DNA of 64,000 nt from Steroidobacteraceae bacterium (GTDB lineage: Bacteria; Pseudomonadota; Gammaproteobacteria; Steroidobacterales; Steroidobacteraceae), in the NCBI GenBank assembly GCA_027531255.1, contig JAPZRU010000017.1, positions 1 through 64,000 of the forward strand. The letters run 5' to 3'. Positions 30,470-40,206 of the stretch are shown piece by piece (position 1 is the first letter of the stretch; each line of letters begins with the position of its first letter). The notes under the pieces were generated by a model, which worked only from the letters and a program-made list of their open reading frames with translations, did not search any database and was not told the DNA's origin. Both the position numbers and the translations under genes were made by a program.

Positions 30470-31824
30470 GTCGGCGGACCGGCTTGCGGCGAGCCGCGGC
30501 ATGCGCCGCGGCCACGCTGCTCGGGCTCGGCGGTTGCGCCGCGGATGCGCCGCGCTCGCAGGCACTCGCTCGGGCTGCCACCGCGGTGCCGACCGCCGCG
30601 CCGGCGACCGCCAGCGCGATCTTCCTGCACCCGGACGGGATGGGCGCCAACACCTGGACCGCGGCGCGGCTGGCATCGGTCGGTCCGGACGGCCGGCTCG
30701 CCTGGGATCGGCTGCCCCACGTCGCGGTCTACGTCGGGCCGCTGCTCGATAGCGTGACGGCGAGTTCAAACGGCGGTGGCACGAGCCACGCCTGGGGCGT
30801 GCGCGCGGCGTCGGACAGCTTCGGTCGCGTCGACGGCCAGCGCATTCCGCGCGCGCGTTCGGGCGCGACCGTGCCGCTGATGGTCGAGGCCAAGGCGGCC
30901 GGCAAGCGCATCGGCATCGTGAATACCGCGAGCGTGACCGATGCGGGCACCGGGGTGCACCTCGCGGACGTGGCCTCGCGCCGCGAGCACGCCTCGATCG
31001 CCGCGCAGATGATCGCGGCCGAACCCGACGTGATGCTCGGCGGCGGCGAGCAATGGTTCCTGCCCGCGGGTATCGCGGGCCGGCACGGGCCGGGGCGCCG
31101 CACCGACGATCGCAACCTCGTCGAAGAAGCGCGCGCGAAGGGCTACCGCATCGTGTACACGGCGGAGGAGCTGGCGCAGGTGCCGGCGGGCACGCGTCGT
31201 CTGCTCGGGCTGTTCGCCAGCGAGGACACCTTCGCGGACTTCGAGGACTTCGCGAGCGCCGATGCCACCGCGCAGCCGTTCGCGCCCGGTGCGCCGCGGT
31301 ACGACGCGATGGTCGCGGCCGCACTGCGACTGCTCGAGGACGCGCCGAGCGGCTTCCTGCTCGTGGCCGAGGAAGAGGCGACCGACAACCTCGGCGGCGC
31401 CAACCACGCGCGCGGCGTGATCGATGCCGCGGTGGGCGCGGATCGCGCGATCGCACTCGCGGCCGAGCTCGCCGGGCGACGCGGCGACGTGACCGTCGTC
31501 GTCGCCTCGGATTCCGACTGCGGAGGCCTGCAGGTGGGCGGCGACGACCAGGGCGTGGACCGGCCCGTCGCGGCCCGCGACGACAACGGCGCACCGATCG
31601 ATGGCGCCATGGGCCCGGCGTCCGTGCCGTTCCTCGCCGCGCCCGACCGGGCCGGGCGCCGGCTGCCGTTCGCGATCCACTGGGCGTCGAGCGGCGACAT
31701 GTCGGGCGGCCTGGTCGCTCGCGGCGCCGGCCCGGGCGCGCGCCTGCTGCAGGGCACGATCGACTCCACCGACGTCTACTCGGCTCTCTACCTCGGGCTC
31801 TTCGGGCGCGAGCCCTCGCCCTGA
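30466..31824 (+). CDS. Alkaline phosphatase-superfamily lipoprotein with altered metal-ligand residues
   Basis: A 452-residue protein with a lipobox-like LGGC (Cys24), so probably a lipoprotein. Alkaline-phosphatase features are recognisable: FLHPDGMG (Asp57), the nucleophile region VTASSNGGGTS (97-107), EEEATDNLGGANH with Glu302-304, Asp308 and His314, and the Zn-binding region VVVASDSDCGG (Asp349). Two positions that are His in PhoA are replaced: Ser350 (PhoA H370) and Asp411 (PhoA H412; SSGDMSGG). It starts with GTG overlapping the receptor stop (GTGA), so the two are translationally coupled. The chemistry could be that of a related phosphodiesterase or sulfatase rather than of PhoA. Confidence 0.85.
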   Translation: MSRRTGLRRAAACAAATLLGLGGCAADAPRSQALARAATAVPTAAPATASAIFLHPDGMGANTWTAARLASVGPDGRLAWDRLPHVAVYVGPLLDSVTASSNGGGTSHAWGVRAASDSFGRVDGQRIPRARSGATVPLMVEAKAAGKRIGIVNTASVTDAGTGVHLADVASRREHASIAAQMIAAEPDVMLGGGEQWFLPAGIAGRHGPGRRTDDRNLVEEARAKGYRIVYTAEELAQVPAGTRRLLGLFASEDTFADFEDFASADATAQPFAPGAPRYDAMVAAALRLLEDAPSGFLLVAEEEATDNLGGANHARGVIDAAVGADRAIALAAELAGRRGDVTVVVASDSDCGGLQVGGDDQGVDRPVAARDDNGAPIDGAMGPASVPFLAAPDRAGRRLPFAIHWASSGDMSGGLVARGAGPGARLLQGTIDSTDVYSALYLGLFGREPSP

Positions 31825-31841
31825 GGCCGTAAGATGCGGGG

Positions 31842-33254
31842 ATGGAAGACGCTCCCCGCTGGCGGGCGGACGCGTGGCCGGGCGGACGGGCCACGCCCCG
31901 CCCCCGCTCCACTCTCCCCGGCCCGCCGGACCGCGAGGTCTGGACCGTCTCGCGCCTCAACCGCGAGGCGAAGCTGCTGCTCGAGTCCGGCCTGCCGGCG
32001 CTGTGGATCGAGGGCGAGCTGTCGAACTTCGCGCGCCCGTCGTCCGGCCACTGGTACTTCTCGCTGAAGGATGCCGGCGCGCAGGTGCGCTGCGCGATGT
32101 TCCGGAACGCGAATGCCCGCGTGCGGGTGAGCCCGCGCGACGGCCTGCACGTGCTCGTGCGCGCCCGCGTCAGCCTCTACGAGGCGCGGGGCGACTACCA
32201 GCTGATCGTGGAGCACCTCGAAGAGGCCGGCGAAGGCGCACTCCGCCGGCGCTTCGAAGAGCTGAAGGCGCGACTGGCGGCGGAAGGCCTCTTCGACGCC
32301 GAGCGCAAGCGTGCGCTGCCGCGCCTGCCCCGATGCATCGGCGTCGTGACCTCGCCGAGCGGCGCCGCGGTGCGCGACGTCGTGCACGTGCTGCAGCGAC
32401 GATTCCCGGCGGTTCCCGTGCTGATCTACCCCACCGCCGTACAGGGCGCGGGCGCCGCGGCCGAGATCGCGGCCGCGATCCGTCGCGCCTCCGCGGGCGG
32501 GCTCGTCGACGTGCTGATCGTCGCGCGCGGCGGCGGCTCGCTCGAGGACCTCTGGTCGTTCAACGACGAGGAGGTCGCGCGCGCGATCCACGCCTGCGCG
32601 GTGCCGGTCGTCACGGGCGTCGGCCACGAGGTCGACTTCACGATCGCCGACTTCGTCGCGGACGTGCGCGCGCCGACCCCGTCGGGCGCCGCTGAACTGG
32701 TCGTGCCGGACCGGGCCGAGTGGAGCCGGGCGTTCGTCGCGCTGGAGCGGAGACTGGCGGGCGCGCTCGATCGCGCGCGGGCCGAACGCGCCGCCCGGGT
32801 GCGGTGGGCGGCGCGCCGTCTCGAGCAGCTGCACCCCGGCAACCGGCTCGCGGAGCGCGCGCAGCGCGTGGACGAACTGGAGGCCCGCCTGCGCCGCGGC
32901 CTGCGACGGCGCGTCGCCGACGCCGCGACGCGGCTCGCGCGACTCGACGCCGAGCTGCGTGGCCGATCCCCGGCGGCGCGCCTCGCCGCGCTCGAGGCGC
33001 GCCGCGCCGCGCTGGCGGCGCGGCTGCGGGTGACGCTGCAGGCGCGGCTCGAGGCGGCGCGCAGCCGTCACGCGCTCGCGGCGCGTGCGCTGCACGCGGT
33101 GAGCCCGCTCGCGACCCTCGACCGCGGCTACTCGATCGTCGAGCGTGACGGGCGCGTGGTGACCGCGGCGGACGCGGTCGCCCCGGGCGACACCATCCGA
33201 GCGCGTACCGCGAAGGGTGCGATCGTCGCGACGGTCACGGCGCGCGAACCGTAG
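31842..33254 (+). CDS. xseA: Exodeoxyribonuclease VII large subunit
   Basis: XseA forms, with XseB, an ATP-independent single-strand exonuclease used in mismatch repair and DNA turnover. The 470-residue protein has the OB-fold region (VSRLNREAKLLLES, WIEGELSNFARPSSGHWYF), the catalytic-domain motifs GVVTSPSGAAVRD and ARGGGSLEDLWSFND, and a C-terminal coiled-coil that ends ARAPTPSGAAE-onward. The N-terminal extension of about 30 residues is Arg/Pro-rich. xseB is not adjacent. The 3' end overlaps the convergent histidine kinase by 20 bases. A TAAGAT element lies 6 bases before the ATG, too close for a normal leader. Confidence 0.96.
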   Translation: MEDAPRWRADAWPGGRATPRPRSTLPGPPDREVWTVSRLNREAKLLLESGLPALWIEGELSNFARPSSGHWYFSLKDAGAQVRCAMFRNANARVRVSPRDGLHVLVRARVSLYEARGDYQLIVEHLEEAGEGALRRRFEELKARLAAEGLFDAERKRALPRLPRCIGVVTSPSGAAVRDVVHVLQRRFPAVPVLIYPTAVQGAGAAAEIAAAIRRASAGGLVDVLIVARGGGSLEDLWSFNDEEVARAIHACAVPVVTGVGHEVDFTIADFVADVRAPTPSGAAELVVPDRAEWSRAFVALERRLAGALDRARAERAARVRWAARRLEQLHPGNRLAERAQRVDELEARLRRGLRRRVADAATRLARLDAELRGRSPAARLAALEARRAALAARLRVTLQARLEAARSRHALAARALHAVSPLATLDRGYSIVERDGRVVTAADAVAPGDTIRARTAKGAIVATVTAREP

Positions 33255-34692
33255 GCGCCGGCGACCGGGCGAGCGCCGCGGCACGTTCGGGATCGCGGCC
33301 GAACACCAGCCTCGCGACCAGGCCCGGCGCGTTGTCGGCCAGTTCGAAGCGCCCGCCGTGCAGGCGGGCGACCGCGTTGACGAGCGACAGGCCGAGCCCG
33401 CTGCCCGGCTTGCCCGCGGCGTTGGCGAGCCGCCGCGAACGCTCGAGCGCGCGCTCGCGGTCCTCGGGCGCGATGCCGGGCCCCGTGTCGCGCACCTCGA
33501 GCACGATGCCTTCGGGCCGGGCCGCGGCGGTCAGCCGCACGCGACCGCCCGCCGGAGTGAACTTGATCGCGTTGTCGATGAGATTCGCGGCCGCCTGTGC
33601 GAGCAGCTGGCGGTTGCCCGGCAGCTCCAGGCCGGGCTCGATCTGCGTCGCGAAACCGAGTCCCTTCTCCTCGGCCAGCGGCTTGTAGAGTTCCTCGACG
33701 TCGGCGACCACGGCCGTGAGGTCCACGGGCTCGATCGGCGCGGTGCCGGACTCGGCGAGCGCGATGCGGAGCAGCGCCTCGAGCGTGTTCTGCACGCGGT
33801 CGACCTCGACCAGCACCGTGTCGAGCGCCGCCCGCAGCTCCGCGGGGTCGTCCTCGCGCGACAGCGCGATCTCGACCGCCGCCCTCAGGCGGTTCAGCGG
33901 CGTGCGCAGGTCGTGCGCCGTGCTGTCGGCCACGGCGCGCATCGTCGCGGTCAGCCGCTCGATCCGGTCGAGCGCGACGTTGAATTCCGCGGCGAGTCGG
34001 TCGATGCCGGCGTGCCCGACGGTCGGCAGGCGATGCGAGAGATCGCCGGCGAGGAGCCGGGTCATCGCCAGCGAGATCGCGTCGAGCCGCTCGCCGGTGC
34101 GCCGCGCGACCGCCCACGCGACGAGCGCCGCGAACAGCATCGCGCCGACCATCCCGAGCAGCGCGGCGGCGCCGACCGCGAGTGCGGCACGCGCCCGCCG
34201 GTCGAGGTCGTGCGCGATCAGCAGGCGCGAACCGTCGGGCAGCGCCGCGACGCGACCCACCATCCGCCTCGGGCCGCGCTCGGGCCGCACGAGATCGGGC
34301 TGCGTGAACTCGATCCTGCCCTGGCCCGGCGCGGCGGCCCAGCCTTCCTCCAGCAGCCGGCCGACGACCGTCACCCCGTTCGGCGCGCGCAGCGAGTACT
34401 CGACGCCTTGCTCCGCGTCGACCACGCTGCGCGTCGCGACGACGCCGCCGAAGGTGCGCGGATCGACGCGCGCGTGCAGCGCGACGAACGAGTTCATCCG
34501 TGCGTCGATCGAGCGCTCCGACTGCCAGGCGACCAGGGGTCCCGCCAGCAGGTAGGCCAGCAGGCCGAGGAACAGCACGACGAGCGCCGCGGTCGTGAGC
34601 ACGGTCGCGAGGCGCCCACCCGTGGTGCGTGGTGCCGGCAGCGCGCGGCGCAGCGGGCCGGCTCCGGCGCGTTCGCCCGAGGCGGCGCGCAT
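33235..34692 (-). CDS. Two-component sensor histidine kinase
   Basis: An inner-membrane sensor kinase of 485 residues. Two hydrophobic segments (about 28-50 and 168-190) flank a periplasmic domain of about 115 residues; HAMP, HisKA (H-box TAHDLRTPLNRLR) and HATPase domains follow. N-box NLIDNAIKF and G1 DTGPGI are intact. In the F-box region the usual ERFYR aromatic pattern is replaced by ERSRR, so ATP-lid behaviour may differ. The response-regulator gene lies directly upstream (4-base gap), and the pair is one operon. The stimulus is unknown; the periplasmic segment suggests an envelope signal. Confidence 0.93.
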   Translation of the reverse strand: MRAASGERAGAGPLRRALPAPRTTGGRLATVLTTAALVVLFLGLLAYLLAGPLVAWQSERSIDARMNSFVALHARVDPRTFGGVVATRSVVDAEQGVEYSLRAPNGVTVVGRLLEEGWAAAPGQGRIEFTQPDLVRPERGPRRMVGRVAALPDGSRLLIAHDLDRRARAALAVGAAALLGMVGAMLFAALVAWAVARRTGERLDAISLAMTRLLAGDLSHRLPTVGHAGIDRLAAEFNVALDRIERLTATMRAVADSTAHDLRTPLNRLRAAVEIALSREDDPAELRAALDTVLVEVDRVQNTLEALLRIALAESGTAPIEPVDLTAVVADVEELYKPLAEEKGLGFATQIEPGLELPGNRQLLAQAAANLIDNAIKFTPAGGRVRLTAAARPEGIVLEVRDTGPGIAPEDRERALERSRRLANAAGKPGSGLGLSLVNAVARLHGGRFELADNAPGLVARLVFGRDPERAAALARSPAPTVRAP

Positions 34693-34696
34693 CGCT

Positions 34697-35386
34697 CTAG
34701 TGCTGCTCGGCAGCGCCCGGGCCGAGCATGTAGCCCGCGCCGCGGACCGTGTGCAGCAGCGGCGCCGAACGGTCGTCGCCGATCGCCTGGCGCAGGCGGC
34801 TCATGTGCACGTCGATCACGTTAGTCTGGGGGTCGAAGTGGTAGCCCCAGACGTGCTCGAGCAGCATCTTGCGCGTGACGACCTGCCCCGCGTAACGCAT
34901 CAGGAACTCGAGCAGGCGGAACTCCCGCGGCGTCAGGTCGATGCGCTTGTCGCCGCGCCGCACCTCGCGCTTCAGCAGATCGAGTTCGAGGTCGGCGACC
35001 TGCAGCCGCGTCGTCGTCGTGCCCTCGGCCGCACGGCGCACCAGCGCCTCGAGCCGGGCCTGGAGCTCGCTCAGGTGGTAGGGCTTCACGAGGTAGTCGT
35101 CGCCGCCGGCGCGCAGTCCGGTGATCCGATCGTCCACCTGCCCGAGCGCCGAGAGGATCAGCACCGGCACGCCGATGCCGCGGGCGCGGATCTCCTGGAT
35201 CAGCGTGAGGCCGTCCATGCCGGGCAGCATGCGGTCGACGATCAGCGCGTCGTAGGGCGTCGAGACGACGCGGGCCAGCCCGTCCTCGCCGGTGACGACG
35301 TGATGCACGGTGTGCCCGGCGTCGCTCAACCCGCCGGCCAGCAGGTTCGCGGCTTCCAGGTCGTCTTCCACCAGCAACAGTTGCAC
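34697..35386 (-). CDS. OmpR/PhoB-family response regulator
   Basis: A 229-residue DNA-binding response regulator. The receiver has the phosphoacceptor Asp in LIVDRMLPGMDG and Lys in DYLVKPY; the winged-helix output domain ends with HTVRGAGYML. I set the start at GTG 35386 (MQLLLVEDD) because GGAG lies 6 bases upstream and TAGAAT, the probable -10, is at 35421-35426, so transcription would begin near 35414. The longer in-frame GTG at 35419 would start before the RNA. It heads the operon with the kinase. Target genes cannot be read from this window. Confidence 0.95.
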   Translation of the reverse strand: MQLLLVEDDLEAANLLAGGLSDAGHTVHHVVTGEDGLARVVSTPYDALIVDRMLPGMDGLTLIQEIRARGIGVPVLILSALGQVDDRITGLRAGGDDYLVKPYHLSELQARLEALVRRAAEGTTTTRLQVADLELDLLKREVRRGDKRIDLTPREFRLLEFLMRYAGQVVTRKMLLEHVWGYHFDPQTNVIDVHMSRLRQAIGDDRSAPLLHTVRGAGYMLGPGAAEQH

Positions 35387-35420
35387 GGGGGGCTCCGGGT
35401 CGGGGCGCGGGCTCTCCACG

Positions 35421-35426
35421 ATTCTA
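35421..35426 (-). promoter_or_regulatory. Candidate -10 element of the two-component operon (TAGAAT)
   Basis: TAGAAT on the minus strand lies 35 bases upstream of the preferred response-regulator start. Its position argues against the earlier GTG at 35419 as the true start. Confidence 0.45.
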
Positions 35427-35536
35427 AGTCGCCGCAGGGCGGCCGCGGCGCTCCGCCGTTGCGCGGGAGCAGCCGTGGCCGGGCGCGGCGCCCGGACCAG
35501 TGCGGCCCGCGGGCGGGGCCACCGCCCCGCCGCCCG

Positions 35537-36955
35537 TCAGCGCTTCGCGTGGCGCATCAGCCGGCGCCGTTTCTTGACCTGCCGCTGGGTGAGCTCGTTG
35601 CGGCGGCCGGCGAAGGGATTGGGGTCGGAACGGAACTCGATCCGCACCGGGGTGCCGTGGAGGCGGAACGCCTCGCGGAAGGTGTTGACGAGATACCGCC
35701 GGAACGCGTCCGGCACGTGCTCCACCTGGTTGCCGTGGATCACGATGACGGGCGGGTTGCGCCCCCCCTGGTGCGCGTAGCGAAGCTTGATGCGGCGGCC
35801 GCGCACCAGCGGCGGCTGGTGCGCCTGCAGCGCGGCTTCGAGCACGCGCGTCAGCTCCGGCGTCGGCATTTCGCGCATCGCGGCGTGGTAGGCGCGCTTC
35901 ACCGCCACCAGCAGCTTGCCCACGCCGCTGCCGTGCAGCGCCGAGATGAAGTGCTGGGGCGCGAAGTCTAGGAACGGCAGCTTCAGCACGAGCTGGTTGC
36001 GGATGTGGTCCCGCTGGTCGGGCGGGATGTCGTCCCACTTGTTGATCGCGAGTATCAGCGCGCGGCCCCGCTCGGCGACGAGACCCAGCAGGCTCGCGTC
36101 CTGCTCGGCGATCGTCTCGTGGCCGTCGAGCACGCCGATCACGACGTGCGCCTCGTCGATGGCCTGCAGCGCCTTGACGATGCTGTACTTCTCGATCGTG
36201 TCCTCGACGCGCGACTTGCGCCGCACGCCGGCGGTGTCGATCAGTACGAACTTCCGGCCGTCGCGCTCGAACGGCACGTGCACGGTGTCGCGCGTGGTGC
36301 CCGGCTGGTCGTACGCGATCAGCCGCTCCTCGCCGAGCAGCCGGTTGATCAGCGTGGACTTGCCGACGTTCGGGCGCCCGACCACCGCGACGCGGATGCC
36401 CTCGCGTGCCGCGAGGTCGGGCTCGTCGCCGGCGGCATCGCCGTCGTCCACGGCGGCCTCCGCCGGCTGCGCCAGCCCGGCGAGCACGCGCTCCATCAGT
36501 TCGTCGATGCCGAGCTGGTGCGCCGCCGCGATCGTCACGGGCTCGCCGAAGCCGAACGCGTGGAACTCCGCGGCGGCGAGATCGGGATCGCGGCCCTCGG
36601 ACTTGTTGGCGGCGAGGATCACCGGCTTGCCGGAGCGGCGCAGGCGGTCGGCGACGTAGCGGTCGGCGCTCGTCACGCCGGACTGCGCGTCGAGCACGAA
36701 GACCACGCGGTCCGCCTCGGCGACCGCACGCTCGGTCTGCGCAGCCATCAGGGCCTCGATGCCCTCGGGCGAGGCGACGAGGCCGCCCGTGTCGACGACG
36801 ATGTAGCGGCCGCCGCGCCGGCCGTAGCCGAACTTGCGGTCGCGCGTGAGGCCGGGCAGGTCCGCGACCAGCGCGTCCCGCGTGCCCGTCAGCACGTTGA
36901 AGAGCGTGGACTTGCCGACGTTCGGCCGGCCGACCAAGGCGACGACGGGCAGCAT
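35537..36955 (-). CDS. der: Ribosome-associated GTPase Der (EngA)
   Basis: Der is a tandem GTPase needed for 50S ribosome maturation. The 472-residue protein has two G domains, each with [17 protein letters not shown] and NKxD-type motifs (ANKSEG; INKWDD), and a C-terminal KH-like domain with [14 protein letters not shown]. The acidic linker between G domains holds a long Asp/Ala stretch (about residues 163-180). It begins 16 bases after the bamB stop and ends the conserved hisS-yfgM-bamB-der run. Confidence 0.97.
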   Translation of the reverse strand: MLPVVALVGRPNVGKSTLFNVLTGTRDALVADLPGLTRDRKFGYGRRGGRYIVVDTGGLVASPEGIEALMAAQTERAVAEADRVVFVLDAQSGVTSADRYVADRLRRSGKPVILAANKSEGRDPDLAAAEFHAFGFGEPVTIAAAHQLGIDELMERVLAGLAQPAEAAVDDGDAAGDEPDLAAREGIRVAVVGRPNVGKSTLINRLLGEERLIAYDQPGTTRDTVHVPFERDGRKFVLIDTAGVRRKSRVEDTIEKYSIVKALQAIDEAHVVIGVLDGHETIAEQDASLLGLVAERGRALILAINKWDDIPPDQRDHIRNQLVLKLPFLDFAPQHFISALHGSGVGKLLVAVKRAYHAAMREMPTPELTRVLEAALQAHQPPLVRGRRIKLRYAHQGGRNPPVIVIHGNQVEHVPDAFRRYLVNTFREAFRLHGTPVRIEFRSDPNPFAGRRNELTQRQVKKRRRLMRHAKR

Positions 36956-36971
36956 GGGCGCCGCGGGGGCG

Positions 36972-38126
36972 CTAGCCCCGCTCCCCCGCCCGGAAGGCCG
37001 TCAGGCGCCCGTCGTCCGACTGCACGTAGACGAGGCCGTTGGCGACCACCGGCGCGTTCGTCACGCGGCCGCCGCCGGCGCGCGCACGGCCGACCACGGT
37101 GCCGTCGGTGCGGTCGAGCCAGTGCACGTAGCCCTCGAAGTCGGCCACGACGAGCCGCTCGCCGTCGATCGCGGGCGCGGTCAGGCTGCGACGCGCGAGC
37201 ACGTCGCTGCTCCAGACCGGCGTGCCGTCGCGACGACGCAGTGCCTGGACGGTGGAGTCCGCAGCGGTCGCGTACAGCGTCTCGCCGTCGAGCGCGAGCC
37301 CGCGGTGGCTCGAGAGATCGCGCGCCCACCAGATCTGCCCCGAGTCGAGCGCGAGCATCGCCGCCCGGCCCTGGAAGCCGACCGCGAACACGTCGCGCCC
37401 CGAGACGCCGAGCGTGCCGTCGATGTCGACGAGCCGCTCGAGCTCGGTGCGACCCCGGGGCGGGCTGACCGCCGTCTCCCAGAGGATGTCGCCGTTGTCG
37501 AGCGCGTAGGCCGCGACCTTGCCGTTGTCGAAGCCGGTGATCACGGTGTCGCCGGCGATCACCGGGGCCGCGGTGCCGCGCAGCGTCAGCCGGGGCACCT
37601 GCTCCTCGTCGGCCCAGAGCTCGCGGCCATCGGCCGGCGCGAGGCCGCGCACGAAGCCGTCCACCGTCCGCACGATCACCGCGGTTCCCGACACCGCCGG
37701 GGCCGCGAGCACCTCGCCGGACAGCCGGACCTGCCACCGCTTCGCGCCGGTCGCCGCGTCGAGCGCCACGACCTGGCCGTCGCTCGCACCCGCGACCACG
37801 AGACCGCTGCCGGCTGCGGGACCCGCGGACAGCGGGAGTTCGGTGCGCGTGCGCCACAACGTTCGGCCGTTGGCCGCGTCGAACGCGTACACGTCGCCGT
37901 CGCGGCCGGCCGCATAGACGCGCGACTCGTCGACCGACGGCGCGAGCGCGAGACGGAGCGTGTCGTCCCCGCCGCCGACGCTCGCGCTCCAGGCCCGCTG
38001 CACGGCGACCTTCGCGTCGAAGTCGACCAGTTCCTTCGGCGGCTCGACGACCTCGTCGTTCGAGCAGCCGGCGAAGACCAGCAGCGCGGCCAGCGCGGCC
38101 AGCGGCGCGCGACGCCGCAGGCTCAC
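36972..38126 (-). CDS. bamB: Outer-membrane assembly lipoprotein BamB
   Basis: BamB is a beta-propeller scaffold of the BAM complex that inserts outer-membrane proteins. The 384-residue protein has a lipobox (VFAGC) and eight PQQ-like blades with repeats such as [22 protein letters not shown] and [11 protein letters not shown]. The start is GTG at 38126, which overlaps the yfgM stop as GTGA. It lies between yfgM and der, as in other Gammaproteobacteria. Confidence 0.95.
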   Translation of the reverse strand: MSLRRRAPLAALAALLVFAGCSNDEVVEPPKELVDFDAKVAVQRAWSASVGGGDDTLRLALAPSVDESRVYAAGRDGDVYAFDAANGRTLWRTRTELPLSAGPAAGSGLVVAGASDGQVVALDAATGAKRWQVRLSGEVLAAPAVSGTAVIVRTVDGFVRGLAPADGRELWADEEQVPRLTLRGTAAPVIAGDTVITGFDNGKVAAYALDNGDILWETAVSPPRGRTELERLVDIDGTLGVSGRDVFAVGFQGRAAMLALDSGQIWWARDLSSHRGLALDGETLYATAADSTVQALRRRDGTPVWSSDVLARRSLTAPAIDGERLVVADFEGYVHWLDRTDGTVVGRARAGGGRVTNAPVVANGLVYVQSDDGRLTAFRAGERG

Positions 38127-38839
38127 GGCGCGCCTCCCGCCGAGGCCGTGCCGGCGGTCGCGGCCGTCGCGCCGGCGGGGGCGGCCGCGTCCGCGACGCC
38201 GCCCTCGACGCCGCCGCCGGCGTCGTTGATCTTGAGCTGCAGCAGTTCGCGGTCGACCTGACCGTCGTCCTTGGCCGCCATCGCCTCGCGGTAGGCCGCG
38301 AGCGCGCCCGCGCGGTCGCCCTTCTCGAGCAGCACGTCGCCGCGCACCACCGCGAAGGCCGGCGCGTAGCCGCCCGGCTGGGCCCCGTTCAGCGTCGCGA
38401 GCGCCTCGTCGAGCTTGCCGTCGGCGCGCTGCACGCGCGCGAGCCGCAGCCGCGCTACCAGCTGCAGCTGCGCGTCCTCGGAGGTGTCCATCACGTCCGC
38501 GAGGTACTTCGCCGCTTCCGCGTACTTGCCCTCCTCGACGTGGAAGCGCGCCAGCGCCAGCTCCGCCATGTCGCCGTACGGGGTGCTCGCGTAGTCGGCC
38601 TTCAGCTGGGTGGCGAGCTTCGTGGCGCCCTCGCGGTCGTCGTTCGCCAGCGCCTCGATCGCCTGCTCGTACTTCTGGCTGGCGGACAGCGACTTGCGCT
38701 CCTGCCAGTTCTGCCACTGCTGCCAGCCGACGAGCGCGGCCACGCCGATCAGGATGCCGGCGAGCGCCCACGGGGCGTTCTCGCGGACCCATTTGCGGAC
38801 GCGGTCGATCTGCTCGCGTTCGGAAAGATAATCGTCCAC
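38123..38839 (-). CDS. yfgM: YfgM family ancillary translocon/TPR protein
   Basis: A single-pass inner-membrane protein whose periplasmic TPR domain in Escherichia coli associates with the Sec translocon and periplasmic chaperones. The N-terminus has a cytosolic charged segment and one membrane span (APWALAGILIGVAALVGW), followed by about 180 residues of helical TPR sequence and an Ala-rich tail. The GTG at 38839 has a strong GGAGGT four bases upstream, which decides the start; GTG at 38851 is a weaker alternative. The gene overlaps bamB by 4 bases. Confidence 0.93.
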   Translation of the reverse strand: MDDYLSEREQIDRVRKWVRENAPWALAGILIGVAALVGWQQWQNWQERKSLSASQKYEQAIEALANDDREGATKLATQLKADYASTPYGDMAELALARFHVEEGKYAEAAKYLADVMDTSEDAQLQLVARLRLARVQRADGKLDEALATLNGAQPGGYAPAFAVVRGDVLLEKGDRAGALAAYREAMAAKDDGQVDRELLQLKINDAGGGVEGGVADAAAPAGATAATAGTASAGGAP

Positions 38840-38885
38840 CTGTACCTCCACCCGCCGGCGCCCGCGGGGCGCGGCGATCTTGCGT

Positions 38886-40172
38886 TCAGCCGCGCCCGCC
38901 GTCCAGCCCGAGCGCCTGCGCCAGCTTCGCCGGCAGTTCCGCCTGCGCGCAGGCCTGCTGCGCCCCGGTACCCCGGAGTTCCTTCAGCTGCGCGACGTCC
39001 CGCGCAGCCTCGTCGTCGCCCAGCACGATCGCGAAGCGGGCGCCGCTCCGGTCGGCGCGCTTGAACTGGGCCTTGAAGCTGCCGCCGCCGAGGTCCGCCT
39101 CGAGGCGCAGGCCCGGCAGCGCGTCGCGAAGTCGCTCGGCGAGCGCGAGACCGGCCCGCGCGGCCGCGTCGCCCGCCATCACGAGGTAGACGTGCGGCTC
39201 GTCGACCGGCGCCTCGCAGCCGAGTTCCTGCATCAGCAGCACGACCCGCTCCATCCCCGCCGCCCAGCCGATCGCCGGCGTCGGCTCGCCGCCCAGCTGC
39301 GCGACCAGGCCGTCGTACCGGCCGCCGGAGCAGATGGCGTTCTGGCTGCCGAGCGCGTCGGTCGTCCACTCGAACACCGTGCGGCTGTAGTAGTCGAGCC
39401 CGCGTACCAGACGCGGGTTCACGACGAACGGCACGCCGGCCGCGGACAGCCGCTGCTTGAGGCTCTCGAAGTGCTCGCGCGAACCGGCGTCGAGATGCTG
39501 CGTCAGCAGCGGCGCGCCGGCGATCACGTCCTGCATCGCGGGATTCTTGCTGTCGAGGATCCGCATCGGGTTGCCGCCGAGCCGGCGGCGGCTGTCGGCG
39601 TCCAGCCGGTCCTCGTGCACGCGGAAGTACTCGACCAGCGCCTCGCGGTACTCGCGCCGCGCCTCGGGCGTGCCGAGCGAGTTGAGCTCGAGCTGCACGC
39701 GCGAGATGCCGAGCCGGCGCCACAGGCGCGCGATCATCAGGATCAGCTCGGCGTCGACGTCCGGTCCCTCGTAGCCGAAGGCCTCGACGTCGATCTGGTG
39801 GAACTGCCGGTAGCGCCCCTTCTGCGGGCGCTCGCCGCGGAACATCGGCCCGATCAGGAACACGCGGTGCCGCTGGTTGTGCAGCATGCCGTTCGAGATC
39901 GCCGCGCGCACGATGCCCGCGGTCGCCTCCGGCCGCAGCGTCAGGCTGTCGCCGTCGCGCTCGAACGTGAACATCTCCTTCTCGACGATGTCCGTGAAGT
40001 CGCCGATCGCGCGCTTGAAGAGTCCGGTCTGCTCGAGCAGCGGCAGCCGCAGCTCCTGGTAGCCGTACTGCCCGAGGAGCTCGCGCGCGACGGTCTCGAG
40101 GCGGCGCCACCAGCGCGCGTCCGCCGCCAGCACGTCGTTCATGCCGCGCAGCGGCTCGATGATCTCGCTCAA
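38886..40172 (-). CDS. hisS: Histidyl-tRNA synthetase
   Basis: HisS charges tRNA-His. The 428-residue protein has the class II motifs: RGMNDVL, motif 2 region [22 protein letters not shown] and the histidine-binding segment [12 protein letters not shown]; motif 3 ([20 protein letters not shown]) and the C-terminal anticodon domain follow. The preferred start is TTG at 40172, because family members begin with [16 protein letters not shown] at 40142 would remove the conserved [12 protein letters not shown] lies 9 bases before the TTG. ispG, which usually lies between rodZ and hisS, is absent. Confidence 0.97.
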   Translation of the reverse strand: MSEIIEPLRGMNDVLAADARWWRRLETVARELLGQYGYQELRLPLLEQTGLFKRAIGDFTDIVEKEMFTFERDGDSLTLRPEATAGIVRAAISNGMLHNQRHRVFLIGPMFRGERPQKGRYRQFHQIDVEAFGYEGPDVDAELILMIARLWRRLGISRVQLELNSLGTPEARREYREALVEYFRVHEDRLDADSRRRLGGNPMRILDSKNPAMQDVIAGAPLLTQHLDAGSREHFESLKQRLSAAGVPFVVNPRLVRGLDYYSRTVFEWTTDALGSQNAICSGGRYDGLVAQLGGEPTPAIGWAAGMERVVLLMQELGCEAPVDEPHVYLVMAGDAAARAGLALAERLRDALPGLRLEADLGGGSFKAQFKRADRSGARFAIVLGDDEAARDVAQLKELRGTGAQQACAQAELPAKLAQALGLDGGRG

Positions 40173-40206
40173 GGCTCGTGGCTCCGGCGGGTACGGTCGT
40201 GGCGGC

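Noticed and set aside
31830-31842. TAAGAT as promoter of xseA
   Set aside because: Only six bases before the ATG with no -35; transcription from upstream genes is equally possible.
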